A DNA stretch of 64,000 nt from positions 62,001 through 126,000 of the forward strand of contig NZ_JACIBT010000003.1 in NCBI RefSeq assembly GCF_014195445.1, written 5' to 3'. The translations under genes and the position numbers were made by a program. Shown here piece after piece: positions 50,692-59,566 of the stretch. This stretch comes from Garicola koreensis (GTDB lineage: Bacteria; Actinomycetota; Actinomycetes; Actinomycetales; Micrococcaceae). The notes beneath the pieces were generated by a model. It did not search any database and was not told the DNA's origin. It worked only from the letters and a program-made list of their open reading frames with translations. Position 1 is the first letter of the stretch, and each line of letters starts with the position of its first letter.

Positions 50692-52398
50692 TCAGGTCAC
50701 CCGGCGCACGGTGGTGGGCGAACCGAAGACGCTGCGCACGGTCACGCCCGAGGAGGGGGAGCCGGCATCGACGATCTGCCCGTTGCCCAGGTAGATGGCC
50801 ATGTGATAGTCGCCCCAGAAGATGAGGTCGCCGGGCTGACGCTCGTCCCAAGAAACCTGGCGTCCCTGGGTTATCTGATCATAAGTCGTCCGACCGAGGC
50901 TGATCCCGGCTTGAGCGTATGCTGCCTGCGTAAAGCTGGAGCAGTCCCAGGCGTCGGGGCCATTGGCGCCCAACCGGTAGTAGGTGTTGGAGCGGTTGGC
51001 GGTGTTGACTGCCCAGTTCATGGCGATCTGAGCGGCGTTGCCGCCGCCGCTGCTGGCCTCCTGGACGTTGGATGACTGAGTCTGGGTCGCCGTGGGGGTC
51101 GGTGTCGACGTCTGAGTCGGTGTCGGTGTCGGCGTTGGGCTCGCGGACTGGGTCCGGCTCGGTGACGGGGTGGAGCTGGCGCGGTCCTGGCGTTCCAGGT
51201 AGTCCACGTGCCACTGGAGGGCATTCTGCGAGACTCGCCCGTCAGCGGTGGTCAGGTCAGGGTTGTTCAGCACCGCGCGGTAGTAGTCACCGCCGCTGCC
51301 GCTGAAGCCTGACTCCAGCCGTGCGCCGGTGCTGAGCAAGCTCTGCATGGAGCTGGGGAGATCACCCCAGGAGGGGATCGACGGTGTCGAGTTCGTGGTG
51401 GCCCGCTGTGCCGGGGCGGATGTCGAGGGCGACGGCGAGGGGGTAGACGTTGCTGTCTGGCTCGGCGTCGGAGTGGGGGTGGCGCTGGGGCTCGGTGTGC
51501 TTGATGGGGTGGCTGAGCGCGTCGGGGAGGGGCTGGGGGCGGCCTCTTCCTCCTCTTCCTCCTCCTGGGCCTGCAGGTAGGACCGGTGGCCCTCCAGCAC
51601 GGTCCAGTTCACTGTCCCGCCGCTGGTGGTGAAGTTGGAATTGTCCAGCACCATCCGGTAGTAGTCCCGGGCACTGCTGCCGTTCTCCAGTTCACCGGTC
51701 TCAGCCAGCAGTTCCCGCTGGTCCGAGCTGAGGGAGTCGAAGCTTGCCGGCGAGCTCTCATTCGAAGCTGTGCTGACGCTTGCGTTATCCGTGGCCGAAG
51801 AGCTCGGGCTTGGGGTATCGCTGGGGCTTGGTGTGGCGCTCGGGCTTGGGGCAGCGCTGGGGCTGGGTGTGGCGGAGGGGCTCGGGGACGGTGCCTCGCT
51901 GGCCGATTCTTCGGCCTCCTCCTGGGATTCGAGGTAGTCGACGTGCGCTGCCACCGCTTCCCAGTTCACACCGCCAGAAGCGCGGGTGAAGTTGCTGTTC
52001 TCCAGCACCGAGTTGCTGTAGTAGGACCGTGCGTCGCCTGCATCTTCCAGCTCGGCGCCCAAAGCCAGCAGCTCCTGCTGCTCGGAGGTCAGTGAGTCGA
52101 AGCCGGATGGCTCTTCGGAGGTTTCTTCAGATGCGGCTTCCCCGCCCTCATCTGAAGAAGCCGCAGCAGGCTCCTCGGCTTCCTCTTCCTCGCTGAGGGC
52201 TTCTTCATCTTCGACCTCGGCATCGGCGGCTGCGGCGCTCACCTGAGTCTGCTCGGCATCTGCGCGCAGCTGCTGGATCCGGTAGGTCAGCTGCTGTTCG
52301 TCAATCTCGCCGTTCTCATCGAGGAAATCGGCATTGCCCAGGAAGTTATTCAGAAAGCTTGCGAAGTCGCCGTCCCAGTCCTCAAGGTGGCTCTTCAC
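50692..52398 (-). CDS. Modular NlpC/P60 protein, N-terminus removed by an IS
   Basis: An open frame of 568 codons whose first three or four fall inside the ISL3 inverted repeat, so the native start and signal peptide are missing. Three related modules are visible, each with an LL-S/T-x-A-x-LE and YY-x-x-VL-x-N-x-x-x-T pattern, near residues 105, 220 and 345. They are separated by SPSPSATP-type linkers. The C-terminal NlpC/P60 domain has Cys in AWDCSSFTQAAY and His in GDYHMAIYLGNG. It probably encoded a secreted, repeat-anchored wall hydrolase; the remaining frame lacks an export signal. Confidence 0.8.
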   Translation of the reverse strand: MKSHLEDWDGDFASFLNNFLGNADFLDENGEIDEQQLTYRIQQLRADAEQTQVSAAAADAEVEDEEALSEEEEAEEPAAASSDEGGEAASEETSEEPSGFDSLTSEQQELLALGAELEDAGDARSYYSNSVLENSNFTRASGGVNWEAVAAHVDYLESQEEAEESASEAPSPSPSATPSPSAAPSPSATPSPSDTPSPSSSATDNASVSTASNESSPASFDSLSSDQRELLAETGELENGSSARDYYRMVLDNSNFTTSGGTVNWTVLEGHRSYLQAQEEEEEEEAAPSPSPTRSATPSSTPSPSATPTPTPSQTATSTPSPSPSTSAPAQRATTNSTPSIPSWGDLPSSMQSLLSTGARLESGFSGSGGDYYRAVLNNPDLTTADGRVSQNALQWHVDYLERQDRASSTPSPSRTQSASPTPTPTPTQTSTPTPTATQTQSSNVQEASSGGGNAAQIAMNWAVNTANRSNTYYRLGANGPDAWDCSSFTQAAYAQAGISLGRTTYDQITQGRQVSWDERQPGDLIFWGDYHMAIYLGNGQIVDAGSPSSGVTVRSVFGSPTTVRRVT

Positions 52399-52593
52399 AA
52401 TTGAGGGTGTAGTCCCGGACTGTGGGCGGATGGGCGCGTCGGTGGCCGGATAGGGGTCGAGGCCTTCCGATGATGGAAGTTCTCACACTGCCTATCTGGA
52501 AGACCTCGACGTGGCTGACGCTACCTTCAATGACCCTGACCTGACGAGATTCGCCCGCCTTGATGAGCTCGGCCTGGAAGCCACTGGCCAACG
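52389..52593 (+). mobile_element. Truncated second ISL3 copy (5' end only)
   Basis: It begins with the same 25-bp repeat GGCTCTTCACAATTGAGG and continues as the ISL3 leader and first transposase codons (VADATFNDPDLTRFARLDELGLEATGQR). It stops matching after GGCCAACG at 52593. It is inverted relative to the copy ending at 38863, so the two outer ends face each other across 38864-52388. Confidence 0.9.
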
Positions 52594-52739
52594 TCCTCGT
52601 ACCCAAGTGCGATCCAAATTTTTCCCTTGAACGCTTGAGCAATTTTGCCTTGGAGGATCACATAGTCGAGCTTCAGATCATCGGTGAACTCTCGTGCCTC
52701 ATCGGCTGTGAAGTCGGTAGGTGAGAGCGGTGCGCTCAT
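52594..52739 (-). pseudogene. Small phage/plasmid-type gene cut by ISL3
   Basis: It reads MSAPLSPTDFTADEAREFTDDLKLDYVILQGKIAQAFKGKIWIALGYED, then enters the IS remnant and loses its own sequence. It overlaps the upstream regulator gene by 4 bases (ATGA), so both formed one transcript. The family is not recognised; the context is a small helix-turn-helix operon. Confidence 0.6.
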
Positions 52740-52993
52740 GCTGCCACCACCTTAGGATCATCATTCGGCTCGAATGGATTGTTATCCGCGCCGGCGAGGA
52801 TGGTCGCGAGTGGTAGATCCCAAGTTTCAGCAAGCTTGAGGAGTTCCCCGAGTTTCCAATCGACATCCCCATGAAGACGGCGTGAAACGTTCTTCTGCGA
52901 TGTGTCCAGGACCAGCGCCACATCGGATTGACGCAGTTCTCGTCTCCCCATCTCCGCCAGGACATTCGCTCGTACTTGTTTCGAATACCTCAT
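52736..52993 (-). CDS. Small XRE-type regulator
   Basis: An 85-aa helix-turn-helix protein: NVLAEMGRRELRQSDVALVLDTSQKNVSRRLHGDVDWKLGELLKLAETWDLPLATIL. The recognition helix QKNVSRRL is shared with the divergent regulator at 53106. It is probably a phage-like or plasmid-like repressor. Shared direct repeats lie between the two genes. Confidence 0.85.
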   Translation of the reverse strand: MRYSKQVRANVLAEMGRRELRQSDVALVLDTSQKNVSRRLHGDVDWKLGELLKLAETWDLPLATILAGADNNPFEPNDDPKVVAA

Positions 52994-53004
52994 GCTGCCT
53001 ACCG

Positions 53005-53092
53005 TAGGCGCTCACAATCTACGACACAATGCCTGACACGGCATTTTCGGGTCTTTCTAGGCGCTCATCGTTTACAGCCGACCTTCTACGAC
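53005..53092. promoter_or_regulatory. Shared repeats between the two XRE genes
   Basis: TAGGCGCTCA occurs at 53005-53014 and 53058-53067. CTACGAC occurs at 53019-53025 and 53086-53092. AATGCC-TGACAC-GGCATT (53028-53045) is an inverted repeat. The arrangement suggests that both small regulators bind here and form a switch. Confidence 0.5.
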
Positions 53093-53105
53093 GTAACCTA
53101 GACAC

Positions 53106-53444
53106 ATGACAATCCCGACCGCTGAAATCACAGAAAATGAACGTGTGGGCCGAGAGATCAAAGCTTGGCTGGCTCGCCATAGCTTGAAACAGACCGATCT
53201 AGCAGACGTAATCGGTGTCGCTCAGAAGAACGTGTCTCGTCGCTTGCGTGGCGAAATTCCCTTTCGCATTGACGAGCTTCTGGCTATCACGCAAGCACTG
53301 GACATCACATTGGGCCAGCTCTTGGGGAATGACCTGGTTAACGAGAAGAACCCCCACCTGGTGTCAGGTGAGGGTTCTCGTGGCCAAACTTCGGGCCATT
53401 TCGTTGCGGGGGATGGATTTGAACCATCGACCTCCGGGTTATGA
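53106..53444 (+). CDS. Small XRE-type regulator overlapping tRNA-fMet
   Basis: A 112-aa frame. The first 77 residues form an XRE protein: NERVGREIKAWLARHSLKQTDLADVIGVAQKNVSRRLRGEIPFRIDELLAITQALDITLGQLLG. The last 35 codons run through the tRNA terminator and 41 bases into the tRNA-fMet gene on the other strand. The C-terminus is therefore probably a product of insertion at the tRNA rather than ancestral sequence. It is divergent from the other XRE gene. Confidence 0.7.
   Translation: MTIPTAEITENERVGREIKAWLARHSLKQTDLADVIGVAQKNVSRRLRGEIPFRIDELLAITQALDITLGQLLGNDLVNEKNPHLVSGEGSRGQTSGHFVAGDGFEPSTSGL
53347..53379 (-). terminator. Terminator after tRNA-fMet
   Basis: On the minus strand AGAACCCTCACCTG and CAGGTGGGGGTTCT form a long stem with a GT pair, followed by TCTCGTT. 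It lies 25 bases downstream of the tRNA 3' end and inside the plus-strand XRE frame. Confidence 0.7.
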
Positions 53445-53477
53445 GCCCGGCGAGCTACCGAACTGCTCCACCCCGCG
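53404..53477 (-). tRNA. Initiator tRNA-fMet (CAT)
   Basis: 74 bases without encoded CCA. The acceptor CGCGGGG pairs with CCCCGC with the C1-A72 mismatch that marks initiator tRNA. The anticodon arm CCGGGCTCATAACCCGG has three consecutive G-C pairs below the CAU loop. The T-arm is GGTTCAAATCC. Its 3' end faces the accessory island, so it may be the integration site. Confidence 0.93.
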
Positions 53478-53570
53478 TTGGGACTTAGCCAGTTTACACC
53501 GGCATGAGCACGACACAAAATCGTGGGAATCGGGGCCCGGCTGTTCGGCCGGGCCCCGATTCCTCAGCGA

Positions 53571-56500
53571 TCACTGGGACTGCGCATCCTGATTCTCCAG
53601 GAGCTGCTCGAGCACCTGGTCCAATTCGATCTCCGCGTCATAGTACTCGGCGCGGTCACCGGATTCCCAGGCCTCGTTCTTCTCGTTGAGCAGCTGGCCT
53701 GCCCGGTCGAGGAGCTCCTGGGAGTCGGCATCATCCAGGACCGGACCGGGGGCAGGCGAGGTGGTGTCCTCCTCGGGCTCCTGGGTGGCCCCGGCATCCT
53801 GGGTGGCCTCGTCCTCCGGGGCGGGGCTCTCCTGGCCGTCGTCGGGAGCGGCTGTTTCCCCCTCAGCGCCAGGATCCACACCAACTTCCTGCTCCACGGC
53901 GTCGGGATCGACACCGGCACCCTCGGCCGCCTCGACCCCGGCGTCGCCGTCGAAGATCATGTCCAGGGCTTCCTGCAGGTTGTCGCCGTGGCCGACTTCC
54001 TCGCCGAAGGCGACCAGCACCATCCGCAGTGCGGGATAGGCCGCATCGGTGCCGGAGGACTGCACGTAGACCGGCTGTACGTTGAGAATGCCGTCACCGG
54101 CCGGGATGGAGAGCATGTTGCCGCGGATCACGTCTGAACCGCCGATCTCCAGCACATTGAGCTGCTGAGCCACGGCCGAGTTCGAGTCGAAGTTGGCCTG
54201 GGTCTGTCCCGGGCCGGGAATCGCGGTGTCGCGCGGCAGCTCCAAGAGCTGCATAGTGCCGTAGTTCTCGTTCTTCACTCCGTCTTCGCCGGTGCCGGCG
54301 TCCCCGGAGGCACCGAGGAACCCGTAGAGCACGTTGCGCTGGGTGCCGTCGGCTTCAGCGGCTGGCAGGAACGTAGAGGTCAGCTGGAAGCTTGCCTCAT
54401 CCTGGCCCGGCAGCTGCAGGGTCATGTAGTAGGGCGGCTGATCCACGTCTTCGCCGCTGGTGGGGTCACCGGGAATCGACCAGGCGTCGTTGCCCTCATA
54501 GAAGGTGCCTGGGTCGGTGACGTGGTACTCGGTGAGCAGCTCGCGCTGGACCCGGAACATGTCCTCCGGGTAGCGGACGTGGTCCATCAGTTCCGCACTC
54601 ATCTCGGAGTAGGGCTTCAGCGAGTTGGGGAAGACCTTCTGCCAAGCCTGCAGGATTGGGTCCTCATCGTCCCAGGCGTAGAGCTCCACCGAACCGTCGT
54701 AAGCGTCCACAGTGGCCTTGACCGAGTTGCGCAGGTAGTTGACCTGCCCGGTCAGAGCCGGAGCACCCTGGGTCAGCGCGTCCGTGGTGGCCGACTCCAG
54801 CTGCTGCTGCGTGGAGTAGGGGAAGTCGCTGGAGGTGGTGTAGCCCTCAAGGATCCATTTGACGCTGCCGTCAACGATGGCCGGATACATGTTCTGGTCC
54901 AGCTCCAGGTAGGGAGCGACCTGCTCCACGCGCTCACGGGGGTGGCGGTCATAGAGGATCTGTGACTCTTCGGTCATGTCGTCGGCTAGGAGAATCTCCG
55001 GGGCCTGGAACTGCAGAGCGTAGACCAGGCGGTTGAAGACGTTGCCCACTGCGGGTCCACCATCTCCCTGGAAGGTGTACTGCGCATCGCGGCCCTCGTC
55101 AGCTTCTGCCTCTTCCGCCTCCTCCTCAGTGAGCTGGGTGGCCGGGCGATCCAGCTCCATGGGAGAGACGCCCTCGGGTGCGCCGACGATCGAGTACTGC
55201 GGCGAGTTCTCACCGAAGTAGATGCGCGGCTCGTAGTCCTCATCCGAGGCGAGCTCCCCGGTGGTCGGGATGCCCTCCAGGGTGAACTCCGGGCGTCCCT
55301 CGGCGGTGACGGTGTTCGCGTTGGCGGCCACCAGGCCGTAGCCGTGGGTGTAGATGAGGTGCTGGTTGACCCAGGAGCCCTCGGAGGGGGCGTTGACCTC
55401 GCGGGCGGTGATGACGGTGTCGCGAGTTTCGCCGTCGATCTCATAACGGTCGAAGCTCAGCGTGTCCGGGAAGCTGTAGTAGGGGCGGAACTGCTGGAAC
55501 TGCCGAAACGCCGGGGAGACGATGTTCGGGTCCAGCAGGCGGATGTTCTCAACATTGAACTCATCGCCGGCCAGCGCCCCCTCCTCGGCCATCGGCTGCG
55601 CGTCGTAGAACTCCTGATTCATGTCGTCCAGGTCGTAGGCGTAGCGGGTCAGCTCCATGTTCCGCTCGATGAACTCGGTCTCCAGGGTCTGCTCTGACGG
55701 GTTGACCTGGTATTCCTGGACCAAGAAGGGGTAGACGCCGCCTCCGATGATCGCAGTGAGGATCAGCATGGCGGTGCCGATGATGGCCAGCCGCCAGCGC
55801 TTGGTGATCGCAGTGATGATGAAGATCACCGCGACCAGCCCGGCAGCCACTGCCAGGATGGTTTGGGCCGGGATGACGGCGTTGACGTCGGTGTACATGG
55901 CGCCAGCCCAATTGCCACTCTGGTCCTGCATCGTCGCATAGCGGTCCAGCCACCAGTTGACCCCCTGCAGGGCCAGGACGACGGCGGCAGTGACAGCCAG
56001 GTGCCAGCGGGCGGCCTTCTCGATGACGAACTTGCCGGACTGCTCGATGCGGATCGCGCCGAACAGGTAGTGGCACAGCAGGCCGGCGATTCCGGCCACC
56101 AGCACAGCAGAGATCAGAAAGCCGTTGATGAAGCCCAGGAAGGGCAGGGTGAAGACGTAGAACGCGTAGTCCAGGCCGAACTCAGGATCGGTCTGGCCGA
56201 AGGGCTCCTGGTTGAAGAACAGCAGGATGTTCTGCCAGTTGGCCTGCGCGGCGCTTCCGGCGAATACGCCCATGAGCACCGGAAGGCCGAACATCAGCAG
56301 CCTGCGCATGGAGGTCAGCATGGACTGGTAGCGGGCCACCGAGTCGTTGACGTTCTGGGCCGCCCCCGTGGGTCGGGTGCGGAAGGCCAGGAAGAGGCTG
56401 AGCCACACCAGCAGGCCCATGACCAGGAAGGCCGCTGCGAAGACGAGCACCCGCGAGAGCCGTTCGGTCCAGAACACCTCGGAGTAGCCCACTTGGTTGA

Positions 56501-56741
56501 ACCACAGCACATCGGTGTAGAAGCCGGATGCGGCGACGAAGATGCCCACCAGCACGGCGATGATGATGATTGTGATGATCAGCGCCGATGGGCGGCGTGA
56601 CCTGCCCTCCCCGGAACCGGATCCGCCCGACCTGTTGCCGCCGGACCCGCCTGACCGGGGGCTGTCGCTGTTACCCGATCCGGAGCCGAAAATGCCCCCG
56701 GAGAAGGGGTTCGAATTGCCGAATCCCTGAGAGAAGCTCAC
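53571..56741 (-). CDS. UPF0182 family large membrane protein
   Basis: A 1056-aa protein. A Gly/Ser-rich N-terminus is followed by seven membrane helices (about residues 52-320). Then comes a large extracytoplasmic domain with NPSEQTLETEFIERNMELTRYAYDL, NVENIRLLDPN and ILYDRHPRERVEQVAPYL, all UPF0182 hallmarks. An acidic, disordered C-terminus ends the protein. The function is unknown. It follows the YlbL-type gene on the same strand after 57 bases. Confidence 0.95.
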   Translation of the reverse strand: MSFSQGFGNSNPFSGGIFGSGSGNSDSPRSGGSGGNRSGGSGSGEGRSRRPSALIITIIIIAVLVGIFVAASGFYTDVLWFNQVGYSEVFWTERLSRVLVFAAAFLVMGLLVWLSLFLAFRTRPTGAAQNVNDSVARYQSMLTSMRRLLMFGLPVLMGVFAGSAAQANWQNILLFFNQEPFGQTDPEFGLDYAFYVFTLPFLGFINGFLISAVLVAGIAGLLCHYLFGAIRIEQSGKFVIEKAARWHLAVTAAVVLALQGVNWWLDRYATMQDQSGNWAGAMYTDVNAVIPAQTILAVAAGLVAVIFIITAITKRWRLAIIGTAMLILTAIIGGGVYPFLVQEYQVNPSEQTLETEFIERNMELTRYAYDLDDMNQEFYDAQPMAEEGALAGDEFNVENIRLLDPNIVSPAFRQFQQFRPYYSFPDTLSFDRYEIDGETRDTVITAREVNAPSEGSWVNQHLIYTHGYGLVAANANTVTAEGRPEFTLEGIPTTGELASDEDYEPRIYFGENSPQYSIVGAPEGVSPMELDRPATQLTEEEAEEAEADEGRDAQYTFQGDGGPAVGNVFNRLVYALQFQAPEILLADDMTEESQILYDRHPRERVEQVAPYLELDQNMYPAIVDGSVKWILEGYTTSSDFPYSTQQQLESATTDALTQGAPALTGQVNYLRNSVKATVDAYDGSVELYAWDDEDPILQAWQKVFPNSLKPYSEMSAELMDHVRYPEDMFRVQRELLTEYHVTDPGTFYEGNDAWSIPGDPTSGEDVDQPPYYMTLQLPGQDEASFQLTSTFLPAAEADGTQRNVLYGFLGASGDAGTGEDGVKNENYGTMQLLELPRDTAIPGPGQTQANFDSNSAVAQQLNVLEIGGSDVIRGNMLSIPAGDGILNVQPVYVQSSGTDAAYPALRMVLVAFGEEVGHGDNLQEALDMIFDGDAGVEAAEGAGVDPDAVEQEVGVDPGAEGETAAPDDGQESPAPEDEATQDAGATQEPEEDTTSPAPGPVLDDADSQELLDRAGQLLNEKNEAWESGDRAEYYDAEIELDQVLEQLLENQDAQSQ

Positions 56742-56798
56742 CCTTGTGTCCTAGTCTCTAGTGCTGTCACTGTGTGCGTGCGATTCTGCTGACCGTAA

Positions 56799-57866
56799 TC
56801 AGCGTCCGCAGGGCTCTACCCCTGCGAGAAAGTCCTCATCGCCGTCTCTGACGGCTTCGACAACTGCGACGGCTTCGTCAACATCTTCGACGCCGTAGAC
56901 ATCGAGTCCCTGCGGAAGCCTACCCTCCAGCTCATCACAGTTGTCCCGCGGCGCCAAGAAATGCTCAGCGCCCTGCTCCTGAGCACCGACCAGCTTCAGC
57001 GGCGCCCCGCCGATGGGTCCGACGGTGCCGTCCGGGTCCACTGTTCCGGTGCCGGCCCAGTCCTGGCCCCCGGTCATCGACTCCTGCGTCATGGTGTCGA
57101 TGAGCCCGAGGGAGAACATCAGTCCGGCCGAGGGCCCCCCGACGTCCTCCAGCTGAATCTCGGCCTCGACCGGGAACTCGAACTCATTGCCCAACAGAAT
57201 GCCGACATAGTACTCACCGTCGGCCTCCTGATAAGTCGGAACCTCGACGTTGACCTGGCCCCCGTCACGGGCCACGGTCAATTCTATCGGTTCTCCGGAG
57301 GCTTCGTTGACTGCGGACCGCAGCCCTTCCAGTCCGGTGACCGACTCTCCGGCGGCCCGCAGGATGCGGTCGCCGGCAGTCAGCAGCTCATCAGTGCCGG
57401 CCTCGACCGCATCGGGGGTGAAGTCGGCGACGAACAGCTCCACCTCAAAGTCGATCTCAAGGTGGTCAAGCGCTGCCGCCAGGGAGAGCTGCTGGGAGGA
57501 GGCCATCGCCTCGGTGTTGCGCTGCCGGACCTCCTCCGCTGTGGTGCCGCTGGGGTATACCAGCTCATCCGGGGTCATATCGGTGTCCCCCGAAGCCCAT
57601 CCGCGCACCGCCTGCGGCACCCGAACTGTTTGGGTGGGCGCACCGGTGACGTAGATCGTGGTCAGCGCCAGGGTGCCTTCGGCGTCGAAGGTCTCAGCAC
57701 CGGTGACACTGGTGACCGGCTGATCCTCAATCTCTCCAGTGGTGTTGAAGGTCGGGCCGGGCGACTCCAGCATGTAGGGGCTGGGCATCGCCAGGGAGGC
57801 CGCAGCCAACAGCAGGGCACCGGTGCCCGAGGCGAGTTGGACCGTGCGCCGCAGCGGCAGGGTCAA
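56799..57866 (-). CDS. YlbL-type PDZ/Lon-like membrane protease
   Basis: A 355-aa protein with an N-terminal membrane anchor (about residues 10-30), a PDZ domain (ELLTAGDRILRAAGESV) and a Lon-type domain. The catalytic Ser is in DVGGPSAGLMFSLGLID and the Lys in GPIGGAPLKLVGAQEQG. This class acts on the outer side of the membrane. It overlaps the upstream zinc metalloprotease-like gene by 4 bases. Confidence 0.93.
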   Translation of the reverse strand: MTLPLRRTVQLASGTGALLLAAASLAMPSPYMLESPGPTFNTTGEIEDQPVTSVTGAETFDAEGTLALTTIYVTGAPTQTVRVPQAVRGWASGDTDMTPDELVYPSGTTAEEVRQRNTEAMASSQQLSLAAALDHLEIDFEVELFVADFTPDAVEAGTDELLTAGDRILRAAGESVTGLEGLRSAVNEASGEPIELTVARDGGQVNVEVPTYQEADGEYYVGILLGNEFEFPVEAEIQLEDVGGPSAGLMFSLGLIDTMTQESMTGGQDWAGTGTVDPDGTVGPIGGAPLKLVGAQEQGAEHFLAPRDNCDELEGRLPQGLDVYGVEDVDEAVAVVEAVRDGDEDFLAGVEPCGR

Positions 57867-59434
57867 GAGTCCTCTCCCCGGGGGTCCTCAGTGCTGCCGT
57901 AGCCGCCGTCGAGGAGCTTCTTCAGCTCGTCATCGATCTTGGCTGACTCTTCTTCGCGCTCGGCACGGCGGGTGAAGAAGCCCTCCGGGTCATCCAGATC
58001 CTGTTCGTCGGGCTGGACGTCGGGGTGGCTCCACACCTCATCGCGGCCCTCGATTCCGGAGGTTTCGCGCAGGTGGGCCCACAGCGCGGCCGCATCGCGC
58101 AGCCGACGCGGGCGCAGCTCCAGTCCCACCAGCGCGGCGAAGGCGTCCTCAGCGGGGCCGCCGGTGGCACGACGACGGTTCATCGTCTCGCGCAGCTTCT
58201 CCAACGAGGGCAGGTGGGCACCGGCCTGGGCGACGACGTCGTCGACCCATCCTTCCACCAGCGCCAGGGTGGTCTCGATCCGGCGCAGCGCGGCCTCCTG
58301 CATGGGGGTCCGGTCAGCCTGGAAGAGCCCGTCGCCGAAGAGGTCCTCGATCTCCTGCGGGTTGCTGGGGTCGATCTGGCTGGCGGCCTCCTCGATGCGC
58401 TCCATGTTGATGTGGATGCCAGCGGCGTACTGGGAGACGGCGTTGAACAGGTCATCCTCCAGCCAGGGCGCCCGGACGAAGAGCCGCATCCGGGCCGCCT
58501 CACGCAGCCCGAGGTAGAGCATGACCTCCTCGTCCTCGACCTGCAGGCCCTTGCCGAACTCAGTGATGTTCTGCGGCACCAGGGCCATGGTCTGCCCGGC
58601 CATGGGAAGCCCGATGTCTGAGCCGGAGTGCACCTCTGCGGCGAGTTCGCCGACGGCCTGGCCGATCTGGGCGCCGAAAGAGATTCCGCCCATGCGCTCC
58701 ATCATCGACGCCACCTGGTCGCCGGCGCCGGCGGGCAACATGCCCTTGAGTTCCTCGGGGATGCCTGCGCCTTCGCCGTCCTCCAGCTGTTGGCGCACGA
58801 CCTGGCCCATGGCCCGGCCGACTGACTCGGCGACCGGTTCGGTCAGCCGCTTCCACGATTCGAATGTGCGCTCCACCCACTGTTTGCGGCTGAACCCCTG
58901 GCCGATCTGACCCAGCGATTCGAACGTGGTCGCCTCGTTGAGCCACATCTGGGCCAGGCGCAGGGCGTCGTCGATGGTTTTGGACTCTGCGGGGGTCACG
59001 GCTGCGTCGTCGTTGTCGATGGAGCTCAGCGCGGCCTTCTTGGTGATGTCCCAGTTGACCACCTCGTCGGAGTCCTGATTCTGCATCGCGGAGAACATCG
59101 CCTGGACCTGCCCCATGATCTGCTGCATCATCTGCGGGTCAGCGCCGAGGCCACCGGGCAGCTGCGAGGGGTCGAATCCGGGCGGGAAACCGGGGAAGCC
59201 GCTCTGCTCGCCGCCTCCGGAGCCGGAGGACCCCGGGTTGCCGGTGAAGCCCATCGACGGCCCGGACTGGTCAGATTTTCCGGATTTGTCAGCGTCTCCG
59301 GACTTCTCGTCGTCGTTCTGGTCCTTCTGGCCGAAGGCCTCGCCGAAGAGCTTGCGCAGGAACTCCTCGTCGGGGCCCTGGTCTCCGGAACCTTGGCCGC
59401 CGGAACCCTGGTCGCGGTCTTCGCTGTTGCTCAT
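57863..59434 (-). CDS. Zinc-dependent metalloprotease-like hydrolase (TIGR03624 type)
   Basis: A 523-aa protein with a long Gly/Ser/Asp-rich N-terminus, then the family core: IGQAVGELAAEVHSGSDIGLPM, MLYLGLREAARMRLFVRAPWL, GWVDDVVAQAGAHLPSLEKLRETMNRRRA and LRPRRLRDAAALWAHL. At the usual ligand position this protein reads REAARMRLF, where relatives often have REAAHQRLF, so metal binding may differ. It overlaps the YlbL gene and is co-transcribed with it. Confidence 0.85.
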   Translation of the reverse strand: MSNSEDRDQGSGGQGSGDQGPDEEFLRKLFGEAFGQKDQNDDEKSGDADKSGKSDQSGPSMGFTGNPGSSGSGGGEQSGFPGFPPGFDPSQLPGGLGADPQMMQQIMGQVQAMFSAMQNQDSDEVVNWDITKKAALSSIDNDDAAVTPAESKTIDDALRLAQMWLNEATTFESLGQIGQGFSRKQWVERTFESWKRLTEPVAESVGRAMGQVVRQQLEDGEGAGIPEELKGMLPAGAGDQVASMMERMGGISFGAQIGQAVGELAAEVHSGSDIGLPMAGQTMALVPQNITEFGKGLQVEDEEVMLYLGLREAARMRLFVRAPWLEDDLFNAVSQYAAGIHINMERIEEAASQIDPSNPQEIEDLFGDGLFQADRTPMQEAALRRIETTLALVEGWVDDVVAQAGAHLPSLEKLRETMNRRRATGGPAEDAFAALVGLELRPRRLRDAAALWAHLRETSGIEGRDEVWSHPDVQPDEQDLDDPEGFFTRRAEREEESAKIDDELKKLLDGGYGSTEDPRGEDS

Positions 59435-59566
59435 GGCCTTACGCTCCCTGCCTCAGGTCTGCCTGCCGGTGGTGGTTGAAGTCGGTAGGACTGCAAGGGT
59501 AACGCTGCGGCCTGGGATTGTCCGCCTGTCAGCGCACGCGTTCGCCGCGGGATGACACGATTTTGA

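Noticed and set aside
33920-52388. Proof of inversion between the ISL3 copies from shared target duplications
   Set aside because: ACTTTGTG beside the first copy and the complement of the flank at 52381-52388 (ACCTTGAG) agree at only six of eight bases, which can occur by chance.
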